Shown piece by piece: positions 51,301 through 60,300 of a stretch of DNA of 64,000 bases (positions are counted from its first letter, which is position 1; the number at the start of each line of letters is the position of its first letter). The translations under genes and the position numbers were made by a program. This stretch comes from Sipunculus nudus (lineage: Eukaryota; Annelida; Sipuncula; Golfingiida; Sipunculidae): NCBI GenBank assembly GCA_026874595.1, contig CM049316.1, positions 5,656,339 to 5,720,338 on the forward strand. Reading direction: 5' to 3'. The notes beneath the pieces were generated by a model. The model was not told the origin of the DNA. It did not search any database and was given only the letters and a program-made list of their open reading frames with translations.

Positions 51301-54300
51301 AAAGCAGTTCTGGCTCAGGAAGCAGTAAGATTAAAAAGCAGTTCTGGCTCAGAAAACAGTAAGATTAAAAAGCAGTTCTGGCTCAGGAAGCAGTAAGATT
51401 AAAAAGCAGTTCTGGCTCAGGAAGCAGTAAGATTAAAAAGCAATTCTGGCTCAGAAAACAGTAAGATTAAAAAGCAGTTCTGTCTCAGGAAGCAGTAAGA
51501 TTAAAAAGCAGTTCTGGCTCAGAAAACAGTAAGATTACAGAGCAGTTCTGGCTCAGAAAGCAGTAAGATTAAAAAGCAGATCTGGCTCAGAAAACAGTAA
51601 GATTACAGAGCAGTTCTGGCTCAGAAAACAGTAAGATTAAAAAGCAGTTCTTGCTCAGAAAACAGTAAGATTAAAAAGCAGTTCTGGCTCAGGAAGCAGT
51701 AAGATTACAGAGCAGTTCTGGCTCAGAAAACAGTAAGATTAAATAGCAGTTCTGGCTCAGGAAGCAGTAAGATTAAAAAGCAGTTCTGGCTCAGAAAACA
51801 GTAAGATTAAAAAGCAGTTCTGGCTCAGGAAGCAGTAAGATTAAAAAGCAGTTCTGGCTCAGGAAGCAGTAAGATTAAAAAGCAATTCTGGCTCAGAAAA
51901 CAGTAAGATTAAAAAGCAGTTCTGGCTCAGGAAGCAGTAAGATTAAAAAGCAGTTCTGGCTCAGAAAGCAGTAAGATTAAAAAGCAGTTCTGGCTCAGAA
52001 AACAGTAAGATTAAAAAGCAGTTCTGGCTCAGGAAGCAGTAAGATTAAAAAGCAGTTCTGGCTCAGGAAGCAGTAAGATTAAAAAGCAATTCTGGCTCAG
52101 AAAACAGTAAGATTAAAAAGCAGTTCTGTCTCAGGAAGCAGTAAGATTAAAAAGCAGTTCTGGCTCAGAAAACAGTAAGATTACAGAGCAGTTCTGGCTC
52201 AGAAAGCAGTAAGATTAAAAAGCAGATCTGGCTCAGAAAACAGTAAGATTACAGAGCAGTTCTGGCTCAGAAAACAGTAAGATTAAAAAGCAGTTCTTGC
52301 TCAGAAAACAGTAAGATTAAAAAGCAGTTCTGGCTCAGGAAGCAGTAAGATTACAGAGCAGTTCTGGCTCAGAAAACAGTAAGATTAAATAGCAGTTCTG
52401 GCTCAGGAAGCAGTAAGATTAAAAAGCAGTTCTGGCTCAGGAAGCAGTAAGATTAAAAAGCAGTTCTGGCTCAGAAAACAGTAAGATTACAGAGCAGTTC
52501 TGGCTCAGAAAGCAGTAAGATTAAAAAGCAGTTCTGGCTCAGGAAGCAGTAAGATTAAAAAGCAACTCTGGCTCAGAAAGCAGTAGGATTAAATAGCAGT
52601 TCTGGCTCAGAAAGCAATAAGATTTAAAAGCAAGTCTGGCTTAGAAAGCAGAAAGATAAAAAGCAGTTCTAGCTCATAAAGCAGTAAGATTAAAAAGCAG
52701 TTCTTGCTCAGAAAATGGTAAGATTACAGAGCAGTTCTGGCTCAGAAAGCAATAAGATTAAAAAGCAAGTCTGGCTCAGAAAGCAGGAAGATTAAAAGTA
52801 GTACTGGCTCAGAAAGCAGTAAGATTAAAAAACAGTTCTGGCTCAGAAAGCAGTAAGATAACAGACCAGGCCTGTCTCAGAAAACAGTAACTTTAACAGC
52901 AGGCCTTTCCCAGAAAAAAAAAAAAATTTAAAAGCAGGCCTGGCTCAGAAGACATAAAGCAGGCAAGAGTAATTTTAAACAGCAGGCCTTGCTCAGAAAG
53001 TTCAATGAACACATCAATGTATGTTACCTTTAAACAGCAAGCCTGGTTTGGCTGGGCAGTAATGTTAAATGGCAGTCCTGGTTCAGCCGGCCAGTAACTT
53101 TAAAGAGCAGGCCTCACTCACCTTGCAGTTAGTTTAACTAGAAACAGCTCATCTGACTAAGCTAGCAGTAAACTTAGCAAGTCTTGCTGAGCCAGCAGTA
53201 AGGTCAAAGAGCTTAGCCTGCAATATTATATACTCAGAAAGCAGGCCTGGCTAAGCAAAGAGCAAACTTTAGATGTTTGAAAAGATAGAAATTAATGTTA
53301 AAAATTCATAGAGTAACTTTTTCCAAGCTCGTTTAGAGTAACATTTCAAAAACCCAGCAGGTCAGAATGTGTGTTGGGTATTTACTGAACTTTGCGTATA
53401 TGTTTGCTTTTAGTTTTTCATTGGCTGTACGCTACATGATTGACTGTTTAAAATCTGCAGGTGCAGCTTATGACAAAATTCCATTAATTTTTTTGGCTAT
53501 TGTACTGATAATAACATGTTTGCAAGTACAGTTGATAGCCCCTAGCCATCAGCAGAGACATTAGATTCTCACAAAACTTTATGTATGGCTCAGCTTTGCA
53601 GTAAATATATTCCTGGAGAATTATTATATGTACATAGAACGATCAGAATTGAAACAGCAGACCCAAATTTAAGGCCCTTTTGATGACATTCCTCTGAGAA
53701 AAAGAACCAGAGATGCTGGCATTAAAGCTAAATACATCAAGATGGTTAGTTTGTGTGGAAAAAAGAAGGAAAGGAGCAAAAAGCCGAGTATTAGCAGACT
53801 GAGGTTTGTCGAGAGGAGCACTACAGCAAAATGGAGAGACAGTTTCACCTGTATCTGCTCACTAAATGGTCCCACCGCCTCGCTGGCTTGACATTTTCTT
53901 ATTGATTTATTCATGCATCAAACCACATTTTTAGGACCTGTTCTTGGCCCCAGCATAATTGGACCTTGCCCGTGGCTAGATTAAGTTTGTATGTTTTTTA
54001 TGCTTTTATCAAATTCTATAACGAGGCTTTCAACAAAAAGCTGAATAAGCTCCCTTGTCATTTATTTCTTTCACATGTATATAAAGTTTTTTCCACATTT
54101 TCAATCAGGACTCAATTTCCTTGTTGTGTTACTTTGTTCTTTTATTCATTTATTTTATTGGATATTTTTTACTGTGGATTTACTTTTCTCCTTACTGCCT
54201 TCTGTTAATTCCAGAAACCTATTGTTGTACCAGTTTTATGATTGTGTTATGTTTGTAGCTCACCATGAACATCCCTGGTATTTTGTATACATCCCTGAGC

Positions 54301-57300
54301 AGTAGTAACACTGATGTATCATGAGTCTGTCACAGTGCCAATTACACTTTTGTGATACAGTGCTGCCCTTTTATTAACAATACCGAGTTGCTGTAAAACC
54401 CGAGGGCAAACTAGGAACCAAACCACCACTTTGGGAATGCATATTTAGTGGCCAAGCATGACTGGCAGTGCCCCCTACTGAGCAATTGCTGAATAAAAGG
54501 ATATTTTTAAAAAATCATTCTCCTTTCAGTTATACACTCTATTTCATCAGTTCAAATTTATATAAATATAGGCCATTTATTGAACTAAGGCATGGTATCA
54601 AGGTTTAGGTTTTTATTCTTGAATATTTGAGAGTTTTGTTTGCAACATCACTCAAAGAATTACAAACGGATTTTGATGAAATTTTGTTGACAGTTAGAAC
54701 AACACCCCGGGAATAATCCAACAAATTTTAGTATTTAATATTTAGCACCATAAAATATTTATTATTAAGAAGATTCTTAACCATGTGAGATAGGGCAGTT
54801 CTTTGTCCTGGCTGAGGTAGAGCTGTATATATTTTTAGATTTTCAATGTTTCAGATTTTCAATTTAGAAAGGGTTAGTCATTTTATGTGTGTCATAATTT
54901 TTTCTATAACATAAAAGACACTTTCCGAAATTCCTTTGAGTGTTTAATTAGATTTTTGGCAGCTTTAAAGCTCTGAATCATCATAAAATAAAAGCATACA
55001 TGATAATGTTTAATGACTATGAATATGATATGTTTTCTTATTGTTACAGTTGGCATTAAAAAGAAGTGCGGAGGCAAACCAGCAGACAGTGCCCTCTGTC
55101 AGTGTGGTCACAGGGGCCTCGGCAGCCAAGAAAGCCAAGACCACTTCCAAGAAGAAGAAGAAGAAGGACCCTAATGAGCCACAGAAGTAGGTCAAACTTA
55201 CCTGATGATTGTCATCCTCATTAGATAGGTTTATGGTGGATATAAGAACACTTATCCCAGTAGCTACAAACAGCAGAACTAACTTTTTTGTAACAAATTA
55301 GACTCACAGGCATAATTAATTTTTTATGAATAAGTTTGTAAGAATAAAGAATGAAGTTTATGAATAATGTGGAAGAAATTCCATCCTGAAGTACTGGAGC
55401 CCTGGGTTAAAATTACATGAGTACTCAGGTATGAGTACTAGGTTAAAATTACATGAGTACTCAGGTACTAGTACTAGGTTAAAATTACATGAGTACTCAG
55501 GTATGAGTACTAGGTTAAAATTACATGAGTACTCAGGTACTAGTACTAGGTTAAAATTACATGAGTACTCGGGTACTAGTACTAGGTTAAAATTACATGA
55601 GTACTCAGGTATGAGTACTAGGTTAAAATTACATGAGTACTCAGGTACTAGTACTAGGTTAAAATTACAGGAGTACTCAGGTACGAGTACTAGGTTAAAA
55701 TTACAGGAGTACTCAGGTACTAGTACTAGGTTAAAATTACAGGAGTACTCAGGTACTAGTACTAGGTTAAAATTACAGGAGTACTCAGGTATTAGTACTA
55801 GGTTAAAATTACAGGAGTACTCAGGTACTAGTACTAGGTTAAAATTACAGGAGTACTCAGGTACTAGTACTAGGTTAAAATTACAGGAGTACTCAGGTAC
55901 GAGTACTAGGTTAAAATTACAGGAGTACTCAAGTACTCATAAGTTTGTATGTATGATGATGAGAGTTTGATCGTTTCTTATATTATCAGATATAAAACTT
56001 AGATATTTTTAATTTTTGTTATTTAATTCATGAAATGATCTCTTGTATTTTCTCAGGCCTGTGTCTGCCTATGCCTTGTTTTTTCGAGACACCCAGGCAG
56101 CCATTAAGGGACAAAACCCAAATGCAAGTTTTGGTGAGGTGTCCAAGATTGTTGCATCCATGTGGGACAGCCTGGATGAAGAACAAAAAAATGTAAGTCA
56201 TTTATCAAAACCAGTGTAATGTACCTAACAAATTACCAATCACATGAAGTCTGAAAACAGGAAGAATATTGAACACTTATTAAAATGGGCAACACTTAAA
56301 GTGACATCCATTTCTGTTAAATGTAAGCAAAACATTAAAATAGTACCATCAAGAAAGGTCATACCTCAAAAACAAATGCTGAAATCTAATAATAAGTTGA
56401 TCAGATTTTGTAGCAAACCATACTGTTAATAACACACAACAAATTTTCAGCACTACAAAAAGTTTCCACTAATTTACACTAATAACAAAAACATTTAGAA
56501 CACAGACATGAAGACATGGAAGAAAATAATTGGGTCAGCTTATGAGGTGTAATAATGAAGGTATAATGATGATAAAACACTGTACGAAAATGTCACAGGG
56601 ATTTTTTTATTACCTGAAGATGATGGAAGTCAGGGGTAGATCCATGATTTGAGGAAAGATTGGAGGGGTTGGTACCATTTAAATCCAGATATCATGAAAA
56701 AGGTTCTATGAAGGCAGGGTCATCTATGTGTCTGATTCATTAACCTATTTAACATGTATAACATAAACATTTACATATGTAAAGTATACATTTCCATATG
56801 TTACATATACTGTTATATACACGTATGGTGATTATGTTTATTATAGGTGTACAAGAAGAAGACAGAGGTCGCCAAGAAGGAATACCTGAAACAACTGGCT
56901 GCATACCGTGCCAGCCTCGTTTCCAAGGTAACCACATCTGTTCACCGTCAAGATGTATAGCATCAATAGCAATATAATAAAGCCTCAACACTTTGTCAAA
57001 TCATTTGTGTAAATCTGATATCCTTCTGTCTGTTTGATGGACTATGACATTTCTATAGAAACCTAATACACACAGGATGAAAATAGTCAGCTGACAAAAT
57101 TAGCTGGCGGTACGTTTTATGATATGATCTGTCTGCCTTGTGAATCCATGGTGGGGGAAAATTATGACACAAGCTTGATCAGATATTTTTTTATTACGTT
57201 AACATCATTAATTGTCCCCATTGTGTCATCCCTATACACAATCTGTGTTATTAGAGTTGCCATGGCAACAGTAAAGTATTCAGCTGCAGCGTTTATTCTG

Positions 57301-60300
57301 TTTGATTGTTCCGTCAGGTTTTTTATGCCTTTCATGCAGGGAAATGTTTTGCAGATAAATGTGATTGATTATGCAATTAAGGATGAACAAAGGGACTGAA
57401 TGCATGTATTATATAAAGATGGGGAAGTAATCAGGGGAATGATTAATGTGATGTCATATAAATGTCATATATTGCATTACTAGACTGAAAGCTTGAACAG
57501 ATATACAATACCTGAAGTCTTGCAAAGGTTATGTTAAATTAAAAAAAATAGATGATTAACTTCCCAGGAAGTCATTACATGTGTAACATGACTCTTTTAT
57601 AAATTTTTAACAATAATAAAACTTATGAATATAAACCATTAAAGGAATACATAACACATTATACCAAGAAAGAAACATTAAAACAGGAGTTTATAAACGC
57701 TAGGTATTCATGAACTTAAGAATATATGCAAATAATACCAAGTCACAAGTAAAATTTTATTTATCATTTATTTAAAGCTCTTATATAACATTAATATAAC
57801 TTTAATTCATTTTAGGCAAAAATTATATTGTAAGAATTATATTTAATGTTAACTATATGAAAAATATTTTAATAATGAATTTCAATTTATTTTTCAAAAG
57901 ATTGCTCAACATTCTAATGAGTCATACATCTTGAGAAATAATAACAGTCAATTAGATTTAGACATAATGTCATCATGCAAAAGTTTACATATTAAGACAA
58001 ATTATCATCAGAATACTTATAAATGGATGGAAGGACTGTTAATTTACAATTAGCCTGGGCATGTTTGTGATGATTCATTGTTTCCTCAGCAGGGGGCAGC
58101 AGAAGCTGCTGAACAAGCTGCGTCACAGCCCAAGCCGATCATGCCCAGCCCGATGGGAGCTGGCCCAGCCCACCCCATGCAGCCTCTACAGGAGGGGATG
58201 CCGCCGTACATGAGTCCGCACCACATGGGGTCCATGGAGATGATGGGAGCACATCAAATGCCTCCTCCGAACGCTCCAAACCCGGCGGAGCAGCACCACC
58301 ATCAGATGCCCAACAGTCCCCCGCAAGCCATGCCCATGTCACCGCAGATGATGCAAATGAATGAACAGGTGAGGCTTCTCATTGGCTCATGTGCTCATCA
58401 CATGACCTTTTTAGCTCAGCTGACTATAAGTCATCTGAGCTATAGTCGTGGTCCTTTGTCCGTCATCCGTCCATCCGGCCATCCGGCTGTCTGTCCATTA
58501 ACAGGGCACGTTTTAAAACTGTTGGACCTACGAATCCAAAATTCTGCATACCATTAGATGTCCCCAAAATCTCCTACCATACCAAAAATTGGGTCATTAG
58601 AACTTCGTTCCTTCGAGATATTAAGGAAAAACCTCCGTTTTCCATAAAAAAGCCATTGTTACACTTCAAGGCTGCCTAATATCAAAACCACTGACCTGTT
58701 TTTGATCAGATTTAGTATTCATATTCTTCCATACATTTTCTGTGCACATACCAAAAATTAGGTCAGTATTGGGTATTATTTTGAAGTTATAGGCCCAAAT
58801 ATAATGCAATTTTTAAAAAATCAGGAAATATATTTGCTCACTTAACATGAAAATTGCTGAAGCTGGAGACTTTTTTTCAGGAATATAACTTTATTTAATC
58901 AAGATTCAATTTTTTACCCAAAGTTAGATCTGAATTTTGCAAATTGTTCAAGTTATTAGCATAAATAAAAAATCAATACCTTAAATTTTGTCCAAATTTG
59001 GCAGTGGCACGTTTTTTCCCTGTAAGTACAGTTGATTTTATTTTCACAGCATACATACATAAGGATTTAATCTTTTAAAATCTGAAATTTCAAAGAAATT
59101 GTTTGAAAAGAGTATTTTTATTAAAGTTTTCATACACCATGTCAAGTGTTGTTTACATCTGGCCCACCTAGTAGTACAGCCTTCACTTGCATTATGTAAC
59201 CCACCCCAGGCAGCTTGCCTTGGCCCAGCTTGGCCACTACTAGCAGGCTTCCCCTCTGCCCTGCACTAACCCCCCCCCCCCCCCCCCCAGCTGGTGCATC
59301 AACTAGATGAATGTTATAATTTTCTGTATTTTATTTTATTCTTGGACATGCTACATTTTAGATTTTGTATTGTACCACCAGGGTTACAATGATTAAAGTG
59401 CACATTAAATTGTGTCCACAAAGTGATGTATTGCTATGAAAGTGTGGATGTTCATCAGATAAGAAATGCTTTACTTCAGAAGAGTAAAACTTCACCAGGT
59501 GTGAAATTGACTATTAATTCCAGTAATTAATTATAGCTGAGATTGTAATTAGCATAATGATATTGTTTGTCCCTCATTCAACCAACAGTGTGTATACTTT
59601 ATTTGAAAAGATGTTTTTTTTTTATCAAATGTACTGAATCTTTTATTTTATTTTGGTGAATAAAATTAAGAATGTACGGAAAACTCCAATGTGCAAAACG
59701 TTTTAATAGGGATTCAAGGAATAATTTTGTAGATGCCATGTTGTTATATATAAACTTAAATGCATTATTCCCTTGAAAGTGAAATGAAGGTATTAGTCCA
59801 TTCTGTCCACTTGCCTGTCCATCTGCAAATTTTTCATATGCATCACAGTATATCAAAACTTTTACTGTTTTTCTTCATGACAGTCTTGTCAGAGTATTAG
59901 TTTGCAATCATATATTGAGAACTTTACTATAACCAAGTAGGAGGGCCCTTTCCTCTTAGCTTCTCATATGCTTATATAAATAAAAAAACATTACAATAGA
60001 ATATTTTTCATATTTTGCATTTGCAAAAATTTCAAACTTAAGCTGGTTGTCGTGACCCATGGGTCCTTTGTTTATATTCTGGATTCTCAACATCATTGTT
60101 TGGCTAAAACTGAATAAATACCAGACATGGTGCGAATACTTGGCAAATGTATATGAATATGAATATGACTATGTACTCCATTATAACATTTCTTGCATAA
60201 GAATGGGAATTCAGGTAAAAATGAAAGTATTTGAATACCAGTGCAAATACTTTCAAAATGTATTCATGAATGCATTCATGAATATATTCTATAATATTAT

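Larger units (their letters stand above)
42368..55049 (+). other. TOX intron of 12.7 kb between exons A and B
   Basis: The intron has GT/AG borders and phase 0 at both ends. It holds a CRE/AP-1-containing island near 43.1-43.5 kb, other moderately complex islands near 44.5-44.9, 49.95-50.2 and 53.64-53.98 kb, and a large 34-bp minisatellite (50965-52870). The rest is AT-rich with short poly(A)/poly(T) runs. The 45.0-49.9 kb stretch shows nothing beyond an 18-bp tandem duplication near 46165-46205 and scattered open frames under 100 codons that look like chance. Confidence 0.85.

Noticed and set aside
50965-52870. CRISPR-like regular repeats
   Set aside because: Units are directly adjacent with no unique spacers, in a eukaryotic intron; this is a minisatellite.
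55431-55970. 179-codon open frame of 12-residue repeats
   Set aside because: It is the 36-bp minisatellite read in its open phase, lying between two phase-matched TOX exons with no splice support of its own.
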